DNA of 64,000 nt from Burkholderia sp. WSM2230 (lineage in GTDB: Bacteria > Pseudomonadota > Gammaproteobacteria > Burkholderiales > Burkholderiaceae): contig NZ_AXAJ01000004.1 of the NCBI RefSeq assembly GCF_000472445.1, positions 186,001 through 250,000 of the forward strand, in the 5' to 3' direction. Below are positions 1 through 11,843 of this stretch, piece after piece; the first letter of the stretch is position 1; each line of letters begins with the position of its first letter. A program made the translations under genes and the position numbers. The notes under the pieces are model-generated. The model searched no databases and had not been told where the DNA came from. It worked only from the letters and a program-made list of their open reading frames with translations.

Positions 1-5
1 CAGCT

Positions 6-1469
6 TTACGACGACGACTTCCGCGGCATGCCAAACCCGCCGAGCAACGCCGCGAGCGGCTGTTTCGACGACGGCTTCTGCGGCGCGGACCGTGCGGCCT
101 CGGCCTCTTCCACCTTGCGAACCGAAGCAGGCGACGGCTCGTATGGCTTCAGGAAAAAATCGTCCACCGGCTGCGCGCGGTGATGATGCGGCCGGTCGTA
201 CGAACCCGACGGCGCGCCCGCACGACGGCGGGCGCCGCGCTCGTCGCGGCCCTCACCACGCTCGCGCCGCGGCGGGCGGTCTTCGTGATGATGACGCACG
301 GGCGCGTCCACGGTCAGACGCTGCACTTCAAGCGGACGCTTGATCAGCTTCTCGATATCCGCCAGTTGCTTGCGCTCGTTCGGGCTGCACAGCGACAACG
401 CGTCGCCGGAAGCGCCGGCACGACCGGTCCGGCCAATGCGGTGCACGTAGTCTTCGGCATTGAACGGCAGATCGAAGTTGATCACGGCCGGCAACTCGGC
501 AATGTCGAGACCGCGCGCCGCGACGTCGGTGGCGACCAGCGCCTCGATCTCGCCGCGCTTGAACGCGTCGAGCGCCTGCATGCGCTCGTTTTGCGAGCGG
601 TCGCCGTGAATCGCGGTCGCGACCACGCCGTCGCGCTCCAGACTGCGCGCGAGACGGCTTGCGCCGATCTTGCTGTTACAGAACACGATCACCTGCTTCA
701 GGCTGCGCTCGCGGATCAACTGGACGACGGCGCCGGTCTTGTCGCCCTCGGCCACTTCATAGACGATCTGCGTGACATTGGTTGCCGTCGAGTTGCTGCG
801 CGCCACTTCGATGGTTTGCGGATTGCGCAGGTATGTGGCGGCGAGCTTCTTGATTTCGCCAGAGAACGTGGCCGAAAACAGCAGCGTTTGACGCTCTTTC
901 GGCAGCAGATTCAGAATGCGCTGCAAGTCCGGCAGGAAGCCCATGTCGAGCATCCGGTCCGCTTCGTCGAGCACGAGAATCTGCACCTGGCCCAGGTTGG
1001 CGGTTTTCTGTTGCACGTGATCGAGCAGGCGGCCCGGCGTGGCGATCAGAATCTCGACGCCGCGGCGCAACTGCTCCGACTGCGGGTTCATGTCCACGCC
1101 GCCGAACACCACGGCGCTGCGAAGCGCGGTGTGCTTCGCATACGACTGAACGTTCGCGGCGACCTGATCGGCCAGTTCGCGGGTCGGCGTAAGAATCAGC
1201 GCGCGCACCGGGTGGCGCGCGGGCGAAGCGCTCGTACTGGCCTGCGGCAACAGCCGCTGGATGATCGGCAGCGAAAAGCTCGCTGTCTTGCCGGTGCCGG
1301 TTTGCGCGGCGCCCATGACGTCGCGGCCTGCCAGCACGACAGGAATCGCCTGCGCCTGGATCGGCGTGGGCGTGGTGTAGCCCGATTCCTTGACGGCTTT
1401 CAGGATGTCGGGCGCGAGACCAAATTGATCAAAAGTCGCAGTACTGGGCGTGACGGCTGTGTCGGACAT
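6..1469 (-). CDS. rhlE: DEAD-box ATP-dependent RNA helicase, RhlE type
   Basis: A 487-residue DEAD-box helicase that unwinds short RNA duplexes in ribosome assembly and RNA decay. In order: Q motif (about residues 13-43, F-x-x-F-G-L then TPIQ), Walker A AQTGTGKT (55-62), PTRELA (95-100), DEAD (168-171), SAT (199-201) and HRIGRTGR near residue 345. The last 110 or so residues are basic and rich in Arg/His/Gly, as in RhlE-type RNA-binding tails. The open frame runs upstream to 1847, but the conserved family start (Met-Ser-Asp, then the Q motif) is the ATG at 1467-1469; the upstream part has no helicase similarity. Genes downstream lie outside the window. Confidence 0.95.
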   Translation of the reverse strand: MSDTAVTPSTATFDQFGLAPDILKAVKESGYTTPTPIQAQAIPVVLAGRDVMGAAQTGTGKTASFSLPIIQRLLPQASTSASPARHPVRALILTPTRELADQVAANVQSYAKHTALRSAVVFGGVDMNPQSEQLRRGVEILIATPGRLLDHVQQKTANLGQVQILVLDEADRMLDMGFLPDLQRILNLLPKERQTLLFSATFSGEIKKLAATYLRNPQTIEVARSNSTATNVTQIVYEVAEGDKTGAVVQLIRERSLKQVIVFCNSKIGASRLARSLERDGVVATAIHGDRSQNERMQALDAFKRGEIEALVATDVAARGLDIAELPAVINFDLPFNAEDYVHRIGRTGRAGASGDALSLCSPNERKQLADIEKLIKRPLEVQRLTVDAPVRHHHEDRPPRRERGEGRDERGARRRAGAPSGSYDRPHHHRAQPVDDFFLKPYEPSPASVRKVEEAEAARSAPQKPSSKQPLAALLGGFGMPRKSSS

Positions 1470-1853
1470 GGTGGCTTTCGCTAAAAATGCGTCGGCGCGT
1501 TGCGCTTGGCGCGTGCGCGCGGCAGCGGTCGGAACCGCAGAAGGCATCAGGATGAAGGCGGAGCCACGGCGTTCCGCACGGGACCCGTCACTATTGCGGG
1601 AAAAGATGCGGCCGGCTCCGGCCGGCGGAAAGTCCCGCCGGAAAGGCCGGTATTGTAGCACTTCAGCAAAAACACTCATGGCGCATGCGCCGGCTTTCTG
1701 CTTGCGCGGCAAAGCGCAGCAGGCGCTGTGCGCGCGCCGACAGTCCAGGCGGCCTGCATGCGCCAGCGCGACTTGCTGCGAGCGTAGTGAGCGCAAACGA
1801 CAGGCGCGTGACAATCCGCTCGCCCCAATCGCCCCCAACGCCCCCATCGCGCG
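1470..1853. other. Intergenic region and rhlE leader
   Basis: This 384-base stretch between rhlE and the aldehyde dehydrogenase holds no convincing gene. Reading leftward there is a possible -10 hexamer TACAAT (1652-1657 on the complement). Below it, GC-rich inverted repeats (about 1608-1642, CCGGCGG pairing with CCGCCGG) would fold in the rhlE 5' leader. No good -35 was found. Confidence 0.4.
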
Positions 1854-3289
1854 TCACCACGTCTCGCGCATCACCATCAGCCGCAGCTCGGTCATGTCCT
1901 CGATCGCGTAGCGCACGCCCTCGCGCCCAAGCCCCGAATCCTTTACGCCGCCGTACGGCATATTGTCGACGCGAAACGACGGCACGTCGTTGATCACCAC
2001 GCCGCCGACTTCCAGCTCGTCCCACGCGCGATGCGCGTGCGCGAGCGAATCGGTGAACACGCCCGCCTGCAAGCCGAAGTCGCTATCGTTGACGGCCGCG
2101 AGCGCCGCGTCGAAATCGTCGAAACGCTCGAGAATGGCGACGGCCCGAACGCCTCCTTGCGATACAGGTCCGTGTCGCGCTGCACGCCTTCGAGCAGCGT
2201 GGCCTCGAACATCGCGCCCTCGACCTTGCCGCCCGCGACGATCTTCGCGCCTGCCTGCACCGCGCTCTCCATCCAGCCGGCGAGGCGTTTCGATTCCGAC
2301 TCCGAGATCATCGGCCCGACGAAGGTCTTTTCGTCTTTCGGATCGCCCATCACCAGCGACTGGGTTTTGGCGATCAGCTTCTCGCGCAGCTCATCGTAAA
2401 TGCCTGCATGCACCAGAATGCGCTGCACGCCGATACAGCTTTGCCCCGACTGATAGAACGCGCCGAACGCGAGCCGCTCGACCACATAGTCGAGCTTGCC
2501 GCCCTGATCGCCGTCGACGATCGCAGCCGCGTTGCCGCCCAGTTCCAGAATCACTTTCTTCTTGCCCGCTTTCTTCTTCAGATCCCAGCCCACGGCTGGG
2601 GAACCTGTAAACGAGAGCAGCCTGAAGCGCTCGTCGGTGGTGAAGAGATCCGCGCCGTCGCGATGCGCGGGGAGAATCGAGAACGCACCCTTCGGCAAAT
2701 CCGTTTCCGCAAGAATCTCGCCCATGATCAGCGCGCCGACCGGCGTGCGGCTCGCCGGCTTGAGCACGAAGGGCACGCCCGCTGCGATCGCCGGCGCCAC
2801 TTTGTGCGCGGTCAGGTTCAACGGAAAATTGAACGGCGAGATGAACGAGCACGGCCCGATCGGCACGCGCTTCACGTAGCCGTGGTAGCCCTTCGCGCGC
2901 GGCGAAATTTGCAGATTGACGATCTCGCCGTCGATACGCACGGCTTCCTCCGCGGCGACCTTGAACGTGTCGATCAGACGCGTGACTTCGCCTTTCGAGT
3001 CGTTGATCGGCTTGCCCGCCTCGATGCACAGCGCGAGCGCCAGTTCGTCGTAACGCTCGCGAAAGCGCTTCACGCAGTGTTCGAGCACCGCCTGACGCTT
3101 GAACGGGGGAAACGCACGCAGCGCGGGCAGCGCGTCCACCGCGAAGCCAATGGCCTTGTCGATGGCGGCGGCGTCGGCCATTGCGACGCGCGTCGCGACC
3201 TCGCCGCTGAACTTGTCGGTGACTTCGAGATCCGTGTTCGCCGCCACCGCTTCGTTCGCCAGGTAGTACGGGTAAGTCTTGTTCAGCAT
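1854..3289 (-). pseudogene. Aldehyde dehydrogenase, interrupted by one frameshift
   Basis: NAD(P)-dependent aldehyde dehydrogenase, about 478 residues if read through. The ATG at 3289 follows the ribosome site GGAAGGAG. Substrate-independent signatures are intact in the first frame: ELGG (general-base Glu) and GQSC (nucleophile Cys). Near 2138-2146 the frame breaks: the peptide reads YRKEAFGP and then turns to Ser/Arg-rich nonsense, while the proper C-terminus (from [13 protein letters not shown] to the stop at 1854) continues in another frame. One extra base after the GGGCC of the coding strand would restore G-P-V-A-I-L-E-R-F. Either a real inactivating mutation or a one-base sequence error. 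It lies 62 bases downstream of the ThDP enzyme, so probably in one operon. Substrate unknown. Confidence 0.85.
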
Positions 3290-3351
3290 GACGCGTTCTC
3301 CTTCCGATAGATGACAGCGGCAGCGCGGGCTCTCAGGCGAGCCCGCGCCGT

Positions 3352-5001
<1,650 letters not shown>

Positions 5002-5239
5002 GGAGGATCTCGTGTGAAGGGACGGACGCGGGCGCAAAGCCTCGCAGTGGGTGAGCGGAAACAGACGATCTAAACACGCAGGGAGACTGCAAAGACGGCA
5101 GCAGCGGCGCTCACGGCGGCACGCCGTAAGCCACTGCCGACAGCTTACTACTCGGCAGGAAATGATGCGCGCAGACTGACCATGCCGCGCGGCGGGAGGA
5201 GAAAACGCGCGGCAGCTTCACGAAGCTGCCGCGTGTCGC

Positions 5240-5596
5240 TCAGCGATTGAGCGTAATACAGTCGGACAGGAGAGGCGGCGCGTTCTCGCCAGCCATGGCG
5301 TCGTACAGATCGGCGCGCGGACCCTTGGTCCACCACGTATAGCTGCCGGCCTGATATTTCGCGCCCGACGCCGCAATCGTATTGACGAACAGCAGTTGCT
5401 TGCCCTTTACCGGAACGAGCGCGAAGCTCTGGCCATTAGCCGTGTTCCAGTAAGTGACATGCAGAATCCTGCCGGTCGCGCAGGTGTACTTGCGCGTTTG
5501 ACGGTTTTTGGTCTGAACGTCTTCGAGATGCAAAGGCGTGGCGAACGCACAGCCACAGATTGCCGCGAGGCCGGCTGCAAGCAGCGTTTTCTTCAT
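5240..5596 (-). CDS. Secreted MliC-like lysozyme-inhibitor-family protein
   Basis: A 118-residue exported protein. A Lys-Lys start is followed by a hydrophobic stretch ending at AFA, which fits a signal peptide. The mature part matches the MliC fold pattern: YTCATG, a central V-x-Y strand, LLFVNTIAASGAKY and WWTKG. MliC/PliC proteins sit in the periplasm or outer membrane and block c-type lysozyme. No lipobox Cys is clear at the processing site, so it is probably a soluble periplasmic (PliC-like) form. The ATG at 5596 is preferred because it begins the signal peptide; the open frame extends 17 codons further upstream. It lies 22 bases after the small lipoprotein gene upstream. Confidence 0.75.
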   Translation of the reverse strand: MKKTLLAAGLAAICGCAFATPLHLEDVQTKNRQTRKYTCATGRILHVTYWNTANGQSFALVPVKGKQLLFVNTIAASGAKYQAGSYTWWTKGPRADLYDAMAGENAPPLLSDCITLNR

Positions 5597-5618
5597 TAGA
5601 TGCCCCGGTCGTTGCTGA

Positions 5619-5855
5619 TCAAGGGTCGATGACTTCGGCGCAGGCATCGGTCGGCGCAGCGGCCACGTGTCCGACCACCGGCACGATCTTCAGGCCCGCC
5701 GACGCAATGCGGCACGGCGCGGCCGCGAGGCCGCAGCCCGTCAATCCCGCACAAAGCGCGAACAACACGCTTATAGCGCCAAGCGTGCGCAGACGGCCGG
5801 CGGTGGCGCGCCGCATTGCAGCGCGCGACGCTTCGTTACGGGATGGCTGCGACAT
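5619..5855 (-). CDS. Small lipoprotein (DUF6726-like)
   Basis: A 78-residue protein starting at ATG 5855, behind the ribosome site GAGGTAAG. After a basic N-terminus there is one hydrophobic segment ending in a lipobox L-T-G-C, so it should be lipidated and exported. The mature part is short, with CGLAAAPCRIASAGLKIV and a conserved-looking VGHVAAAPTDAC, a pattern I associate with DUF6726 lipoproteins of Burkholderiaceae. Function unknown. It reads into the MliC-like gene with a 22-base gap, so the two may be an envelope operon. Confidence 0.7.
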   Translation of the reverse strand: MSQPSRNEASRAAMRRATAGRLRTLGAISVLFALCAGLTGCGLAAAPCRIASAGLKIVPVVGHVAAAPTDACAEVIDP

Positions 5856-6012
5856 ACTTACCTCGACTTCAATGAGCCCGCGATTCATTCGATGGGCTCG
5901 GATCTTTCAGGCTGCGCGCTTAACGGACAACGCGGACCGGGCGGACCAGGCGGGCTCGCCGCGCTTGCCGCCTGGCGGACTTGCCAGTCCGTCGGCACGC
6001 GCGCGGCACGCA

Positions 6013-7236
6013 TCACCGCGCCGACTTTCCCGACACAGGGCGCACCGCCGCCGCAGCCTCTTTCGCGCGCGAGCGCGCTTCATCGATATTCTCGCCGGTG
6101 TTGAGCGCCACGCCCATGCGCCGCTTGACGAAGCTCTCCGGCTTGCCGAACAGACGCAGATCCGCATTCGGCACGGCGAGCGCCGCGGCGACGCCTTCAA
6201 ACGCAATGCCGGCCTCTTCGAGCCCGCCGTAGATCACCGCCGACGCACCCGGCGCGCGCAACGACGTATCCACCGGCAAACCGAGGATCGCACGCGCGTG
6301 CAGTTCGAACTCCGAAAAACGTTGAGAGCACAGCGTGACGAGACCCGTGTCGTGCGGACGCGGACTGACTTCCGAGAACCATACGTCATCGCCGCGCACG
6401 AAAAGTTCCACGCCGAAGAGCCCGCGCCCGCCGAGCGCGGCCGTCACCTTATGGGCGACTTCGCGCGAACGTTCGAGTGCGAGCGGGCTCATTGGTTGTG
6501 GCTGCCACGATTCAACGTAATCGCCCGCCACCTGCACGTGGCCGATCGGATCGCAGAAGTAGGTGGCGACTTCGCCGTTCGATGGATCGACGGCGCGCAC
6601 CGTCAACTGCGTGATCTCGTATTCGAAGTCGATAAACCCCTCGACGATCACGCGGCCATGATTCACGCGTCCGCCCGCCATTGCATACTGCCAGGCCGGT
6701 TCGACGTCGGCCTCGCTGCGCAGCACCGACTGGCCCTTGCCCGAGGACGACATGACGGGCTTGACCACGCACGGGTAGCCCACCTTGGCGATGCCGGCGC
6801 GCAGTTCTTCAAGCGAATCGGCGAATGCATACGGCGAGGTCGGCAAGCCCAGCTCTTCTGCGGCGAGGCGCCGGATGCCCTCGCGGTTCATCGTGAGCTG
6901 CGTGGCGCGCGCGGTCGGGATGACTTCGGCGATGCCGTCGCTTTCGATGGCCGCCAGCGCGTCCGTGGCAATCGCCTCGATTTCGGGGACGATCAGATGC
7001 GGACGCTCCTCTTCGACGAGTGCGCGCAGCGCCGCGCGGTCGGTCATGTCGATCACATGCGAGCGATGCGCGACCTGGTGCCCCGGCGCATTCGGATAAC
7101 GGTCGACGGCGATCACCTCGACGCCCAGCCGCTGCAGCGCGATGATCACTTCCTTGCCGAGTTCGCCGGCGCCGAGCAGCATGACGCGCGTTGCGGATTC
7201 AGAAAGGGGCGTGCCGATCCGTTGGCCGATCTGCAT
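6013..7236 (-). CDS. purT: Formate-dependent phosphoribosylglycinamide formyltransferase 2
   Basis: A 407-residue ATP-grasp enzyme that makes formyl-GAR from GAR, formate and ATP in purine synthesis, bypassing folate. The N-terminal Rossmann-like part has [12 protein letters not shown]. The ATP-grasp core follows ([15 protein letters not shown]), then [11 protein letters not shown] and [14 protein letters not shown], which carry the metal and substrate ligands. Length and order match E. coli PurT (392 residues). The start at 7236 gives [15 protein letters not shown], a normal PurT beginning. The upstream gap holds the palindrome ATGTTAACAT (7285-7294), which may be part of its promoter or operator. 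Confidence 0.95.
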   Translation of the reverse strand: MQIGQRIGTPLSESATRVMLLGAGELGKEVIIALQRLGVEVIAVDRYPNAPGHQVAHRSHVIDMTDRAALRALVEEERPHLIVPEIEAIATDALAAIESDGIAEVIPTARATQLTMNREGIRRLAAEELGLPTSPYAFADSLEELRAGIAKVGYPCVVKPVMSSSGKGQSVLRSEADVEPAWQYAMAGGRVNHGRVIVEGFIDFEYEITQLTVRAVDPSNGEVATYFCDPIGHVQVAGDYVESWQPQPMSPLALERSREVAHKVTAALGGRGLFGVELFVRGDDVWFSEVSPRPHDTGLVTLCSQRFSEFELHARAILGLPVDTSLRAPGASAVIYGGLEEAGIAFEGVAAALAVPNADLRLFGKPESFVKRRMGVALNTGENIDEARSRAKEAAAAVRPVSGKSAR

Positions 7237-7378
7237 GGGGTCTCCAGATAAAAGTCGGATGAGGGTGTGCTTGGACAGAACACGATGTTAACATGCGGGC
7301 CCCTCGCCGCGCCTTGCCCGCGCGGCGCGCCGAGTGCGTTACCCTTACGCCTTTGCCAGTTTGAAGAGGAACGACGCC

Positions 7379-7927
7379 ATGCAACCACGCCTGTCCACGC
7401 GACGTCTCACGCGCATCGCTCCATACGCGCGCACGGCTCTGGCCGCGCTGAGCGTCGCGGCGCTGCTCGGCGCCTGCGCGATTCCGAAACATCCGGATTC
7501 GGAAGCACCCGCGCCCGACCCGTTCAACCCCGCCGCCACTCAATTGCTCGACGACACCAGTTGGACCCTGACCGCATGGAAAGAGGCGGACGGCAAACCG
7601 CGCACGGTTTCGTTCGCGAATCTCGGCGCGCCGATCACGCTCACGCTTTCGACCGCCGGAGGCCAGCGGCACGCGAGCGGCTTCTCAGGCTGCAACCGCT
7701 ATATGGGCTCCTACACGCTGAAGGACGGCAAGCTCTCGTTCGGCACGCTGGGCGGCACGCGCATGGCCTGCGCGACGCCGGGCGGACAGATCGAAAGCGC
7801 GTATCTGAATGCGCTCACGCATATCGAGCGGACCGGCGTGCAGATGCGCGCGCCGCAGCAGATGCAGCTCGTGCTCGACAACGGCGAGACGCTGGTGTTC
7901 GATCGCAGCGGCAATAGTGGCAAATGA
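7379..7927 (+). CDS. META-domain (HslJ-like) lipoprotein
   Basis: A 182-residue putative outer-membrane or periplasmic lipoprotein. The start at 7379 follows GAGGAAC; an in-frame ATG at 7334 lacks such a site. The signal segment ends in L-L-G-A-C (lipobox). The mature domain has the META/HslJ features: DDTSWTLTAW near its start, GFSGCNRYMGSY in the middle and TRMACATPGGQIE after. Proteins of this family in E. coli (HslJ) are linked to heat shock and novobiocin resistance; the biochemical role is unclear. It is divergent from purT and sits 191 bases before the FtsK-type gene. Confidence 0.8.
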   Translation: MQPRLSTRRLTRIAPYARTALAALSVAALLGACAIPKHPDSEAPAPDPFNPAATQLLDDTSWTLTAWKEADGKPRTVSFANLGAPITLTLSTAGGQRHASGFSGCNRYMGSYTLKDGKLSFGTLGGTRMACATPGGQIESAYLNALTHIERTGVQMRAPQQMQLVLDNGETLVFDRSGNSGK

Positions 7928-8118
7928 GCGGCAAATGAGGTCGCAAGTGAGCGGCAACTGAGTGGTCAACAAGCGGCAGAGCGGACCGAGCGGAAATTGT
8001 CCGACGCGCCGGGCCGCGCTGCACGAGGACGCAGGCATACTTGCGTCCGCCATCGAAGCCTTCGGCTTCGCCGGTTTAAACTCGACGGATTGCGTTTTCG
8101 CCAATCCGTCATTCGTCG

Positions 8119-11100
8119 ATGTCTAGTATGCACACGGTAGTTTTCGGCTGGTTCGGCGGGTCGGCCGTCTGGTTCATTCCTCTCATCTGGCGGCTCATCA
8201 AGTCGATGCTGCCGGGCGGCGCGGGCCTGCGCGGTCCGGGCACGATCCGGCTATGGCTCGGCTTCGTCTGCACGATGCTGGCGAGCTGCGCGCTCGAGGC
8301 GTCGCTCATCGGCGCGGGCGGCATGAATGCGATCGGCCACGCGCTGGCGAGCGCGTTCGGTCATCTGCTCGGGCATATCGGCACGCCGCTCGCGGCGCTC
8401 GGGGTTTTCATCGTCAGCCTGCCGTGGCTGATCGGTTTTCACTGGCGCGAGTTTTTGCTGTGGGCCGACGGTGCGTTCGGCCTCGGGCTCACTTCGCGTG
8501 GTCTCGCCAGACGCGACGACGAGGCGCGCCGCCGTCGTAGCGTTGACGACGGCGCGTCGCCGCACATCTCCAGTTCGATCAACACGATGGCGCCCAAGGG
8601 CAAGGGGCGCTATGCGCGACCGACCGTTTGGCGGCCGCCTGCCAACGGGCGTGCTTCGGGTGGCGCGGCTGCCGGCGCGGCGCATTCCGGCGTGGCGGGC
8701 TCGGCGGCTGGTCGGGAAACGGCAACCCGAGCGGCTGCGGAAGGCTGGCGCGCCGGGCGAGGCACCGCACGCGGTCAGGTTTCGCCAGTCGAGCCGGTTT
8801 TGCGCACAGGTAGCGCGACATCGGCACGGCAGACAGCGGCGCAGCCCCCGATGCATGCGTCCGGCGGCGGCAGACTGACATCGGCGCCGGCTGAACCTGT
8901 CGCACCGGCTGGGTGGTTGCGTGACAGCGGTCCGCGGGCGGGTGCGTCTGCCGGGAGCGGTGTTGGCGGTGTTGGCGGTGTTGCGTCGCCGGCCGCCGGC
9001 GCTCTCGCCACCGGCGCGAAAGCTGCCCACGCCGCGTCGGGCATCGCCGCGAGCGCGGGTGCAGCGACGGGCGCGCTGTCGGCAAACGCGTCCGTCCATG
9101 GCCGCACCACAGCCAAACCTGCTGCCGCCCCTTTCAGTCCCGCGGCATCGCCCGCACAGGCGGTGCCGTCGGCTCTGCGCGCCAACGACGCCGCCAGCGT
9201 TTCGAGCGCGGGTCATCCGTCCTCGCGGGCGCCCAGCTACACGCGGCCCATGGCCGCCGCCGGGAAAGTCACGCCGCCTGCCAGCGTTCAGGAAACGCTG
9301 CGGAGCATCGCGGAAAACGCCGCGCGTTGGACGGATATCGCCGGTGTCAGTCTTGCGCGCAGTACCGGCGCGGAAGCCGCCAGGATCGCGGGCGTGAACG
9401 TTGTGCCACCGCCTGCCGGTGGCGCGGTCAACGCGGCGCGTCCGGAAAGCGGCGGCCCTGAGGCGCCTTCGTCGCGCATCCATGCGGTGTCTGGCGAGGT
9501 CGCGGATTCGGCAACTGGCGATGCGTCGAGGCAGCACGTCGGCAATGACCGTGATGCTCCAGTTCGGCCGACCGTGGAATCCTCGCCTTCAGCGTCGGTT
9601 GACGCGTCGCTGCAAACGACAGCCCCAACGCCAACTCACGCGCCGTGGACGGAACCGCAAGAGTCGGCTGTGACGGGCGCCGAGCCAGTCGTGCAATGGC
9701 CGATCGACCCGCCCGTCATTCAAACTCGTACGCCGTTCGGAATCTTCGCGAGCAGGTTTGAGCAAACGGACGCGCCGTCGCAGACACCGCCATGGGAAGA
9801 AGAGGGGTCATCGTCGGCGGAAGAGTCGCAAGAACATATGGACAGCGTCGCAAGCGCGTCCACCGAAGCCAGCCGTGACGCTGATGCGCAACGCGAGGCC
9901 CCCGCCGTGCCACCTGCGGATATCGCGGACGCCGGGCCGACGCCCAATGATGCGCACACCTCACAGGCAGCCGATCCCGCCGCCGCTCCCGAGCAAACCA
10001 TCGCGCCGCCGGCATCGTCGAACGTGGTGCGATTCCCCGGCCCCGCGAACCAGGCGCAGGCTCAGGTGCCCGCACATACCGGCCCAGACCCGCACGAGCC
10101 GCCCCATTTCAATTCACCGCCGACGGCCTTTTCGCATCAGCCGACGCCCACCACAAACGTCGGTCTCCCGGCAGCGCCCGCTCAACCGCCGGCTCAATCG
10201 AACGCCGAGCCCGATCCCGCACCGGAAACCGTCGTGCAGCGCCCGCCGCTGCGCGGCCACGGCGCGACCAACGGCTTCGAGTTTCACGCCCCGGCTGCGT
10301 CGACGGTGGAATTGCCCACGCACGATCTGCTCGCTCCCGCGGACACTCACATAGAACCGGTCTCCGAGGAAAAACTCACAGAAACCGCCCTGCTGATCGA
10401 GCAACGGCTGCAGGAGTTCAAGGTGCCTGTCACGGTGGTCGGCGCGTCGGCTGGTCCGGTCATCACACGCTTCGAGGTGGAACCGGCGCTCGGCGTGCGC
10501 GGCAGCCAGATCGTCGGTCTCATGAAGGACCTGTCGCGTGGCCTCGGACTCACGTCGATCCGCGTCGTCGAAACGATTCCCGGCAAGACCTGCATGGGCC
10601 TCGAATTGCCGAACGCGAAGCGCCAGACCATCCGCCTGTCCGAGATTCTCGAAGCGAGCGTCTACCAGAATTCGCATTCGCAACTGACGCTCGCAATGGG
10701 CAAGGACATCACCGGCCATCCGGTGGTCGCCGATCTCGCGAAAGCGCCGCACATGCTGGTCGCGGGCACGACCGGCTCGGGCAAGTCGGTGGCGATCAAC
10801 GCGATGATCTGCTCGCTGCTCTTCAAGGCGACGCCCGAGGAAGTGCGCCTCATCATGATCGACCCGAAGATGCTGGAACTGTCGGTCTACGAAGGCATCC
10901 CGCATCTGCTCGCACCGGTAGTCACCGACATGAAGCTCGCCGCCAATGCGCTCAACTGGTGTGTCGGCGAAATGGAGAAGCGCTATCGGCTGATGTCCGC
11001 AGTCGGCGTGCGAAATCTGGCGGGCTTCAATCAGAAAATTCGCGACACGGAAGCGAAAGGAAAGAAGCTTGGCAATCCGTTTTCACTGACACCCGAAGCG

Positions 11101-11784
11101 CCGGAGCCGCTCGCGCCGCTGCCGCTGATCGTCGTCGTGATCGACGAGTTGGCCGACCTGATGATGGTGGCCGGCAAGAAAATCGAAGAACTGATCGCGC
11201 GGCTCGCGCAGAAGGCGCGCGCGGCCGGCATCCATCTGATTCTGGCGACGCAGCGGCCCTCGGTGGACGTGATTACGGGGCTTATCAAGGCGAACATTCC
11301 GACGCGGGTCGCGTTCCAGGTGTCGTCGAAAATCGACTCGCGCACGATCCTGGATCAGATGGGCGCGGAGTCGCTGCTCGGCCAGGGCGACATGCTGTTC
11401 CTGCCGCCGGGCACGGGCTACCCGCAGCGCGTGCACGGCGCGTTCGTCGCGGACGAGGAAGTGCATGCGATCGTCGAATATCTGAAGCAGTTCGGCGAGC
11501 CGCAATACGAGGAAGGCATACTCGACGGTCCGGCCACCGAGGGCGGCGCGGCGCAGGATCTGTTCGGCGACTCGCCCGATGCGGAGGCCGATCCGCTTTA
11601 CGACGAAGCCGTCGCGTTTGTCGTGCGCACGCGGCGCGCGTCGATCTCGTCGGTGCAGCGGCAGTTGCGCATCGGCTATAACCGCGCGGCACGTCTCGTC
11701 GAGCAGATGGAGACAGCGGGCCTCGTGTCGGCAATGGGAATTAACGGCAGCCGCGAAGTGCTGGCGCCTGGGCCGGCCGAGTAA
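8119..11784 (+). CDS. ftsK: FtsK/SpoIIIE-family DNA translocase with long linker
   Basis: A 1221-residue membrane-anchored DNA pump. The first 120 residues hold about three hydrophobic segments, one fewer than the usual four. An in-frame stop at 8077 prevents an earlier start, so the first segment really is absent from this frame. Residues of about 130-740 form a low-complexity Ala/Pro/Ser/Thr linker. The motor has Walker A GTTGSGKS (about 882-889) and Walker [11 protein letters not shown] (about 1005), followed by [12 protein letters not shown]. The C-terminal winged-helix gamma domain (about 1158-1221, [22 protein letters not shown]) would read KOPS-type sites and contact XerD. It could be the main FtsK or a second paralogue; no lolA-type neighbour is present here. 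Confidence 0.9.
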   Translation: MSSMHTVVFGWFGGSAVWFIPLIWRLIKSMLPGGAGLRGPGTIRLWLGFVCTMLASCALEASLIGAGGMNAIGHALASAFGHLLGHIGTPLAALGVFIVSLPWLIGFHWREFLLWADGAFGLGLTSRGLARRDDEARRRRSVDDGASPHISSSINTMAPKGKGRYARPTVWRPPANGRASGGAAAGAAHSGVAGSAAGRETATRAAAEGWRAGRGTARGQVSPVEPVLRTGSATSARQTAAQPPMHASGGGRLTSAPAEPVAPAGWLRDSGPRAGASAGSGVGGVGGVASPAAGALATGAKAAHAASGIAASAGAATGALSANASVHGRTTAKPAAAPFSPAASPAQAVPSALRANDAASVSSAGHPSSRAPSYTRPMAAAGKVTPPASVQETLRSIAENAARWTDIAGVSLARSTGAEAARIAGVNVVPPPAGGAVNAARPESGGPEAPSSRIHAVSGEVADSATGDASRQHVGNDRDAPVRPTVESSPSASVDASLQTTAPTPTHAPWTEPQESAVTGAEPVVQWPIDPPVIQTRTPFGIFASRFEQTDAPSQTPPWEEEGSSSAEESQEHMDSVASASTEASRDADAQREAPAVPPADIADAGPTPNDAHTSQAADPAAAPEQTIAPPASSNVVRFPGPANQAQAQVPAHTGPDPHEPPHFNSPPTAFSHQPTPTTNVGLPAAPAQPPAQSNAEPDPAPETVVQRPPLRGHGATNGFEFHAPAASTVELPTHDLLAPADTHIEPVSEEKLTETALLIEQRLQEFKVPVTVVGASAGPVITRFEVEPALGVRGSQIVGLMKDLSRGLGLTSIRVVETIPGKTCMGLELPNAKRQTIRLSEILEASVYQNSHSQLTLAMGKDITGHPVVADLAKAPHMLVAGTTGSGKSVAINAMICSLLFKATPEEVRLIMIDPKMLELSVYEGIPHLLAPVVTDMKLAANALNWCVGEMEKRYRLMSAVGVRNLAGFNQKIRDTEAKGKKLGNPFSLTPEAPEPLAPLPLIVVVIDELADLMMVAGKKIEELIARLAQKARAAGIHLILATQRPSVDVITGLIKANIPTRVAFQVSSKIDSRTILDQMGAESLLGQGDMLFLPPGTGYPQRVHGAFVADEEVHAIVEYLKQFGEPQYEEGILDGPATEGGAAQDLFGDSPDAEADPLYDEAVAFVVRTRRASISSVQRQLRIGYNRAARLVEQMETAGLVSAMGINGSREVLAPGPAE

Positions 11785-11792
11785 CCACACGA

Positions 11793-11818
11793 AACGGGCC
11801 GCCAAAAAGCGGCCCGTT
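11793..11818. terminator. Hairpin between convergent genes
   Basis: A perfect 10-bp stem (AACGGGCCGC pairing with GCGGCCCGTT) with loop CAAAAA. It lies just after the FtsK-type gene and before the end of the convergent lactonase gene. There is no long T run on either side, so termination may be weak. Confidence 0.55.
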
Positions 11819-11843
11819 GCCATTCGGATTCAGCGCCCCTCGC

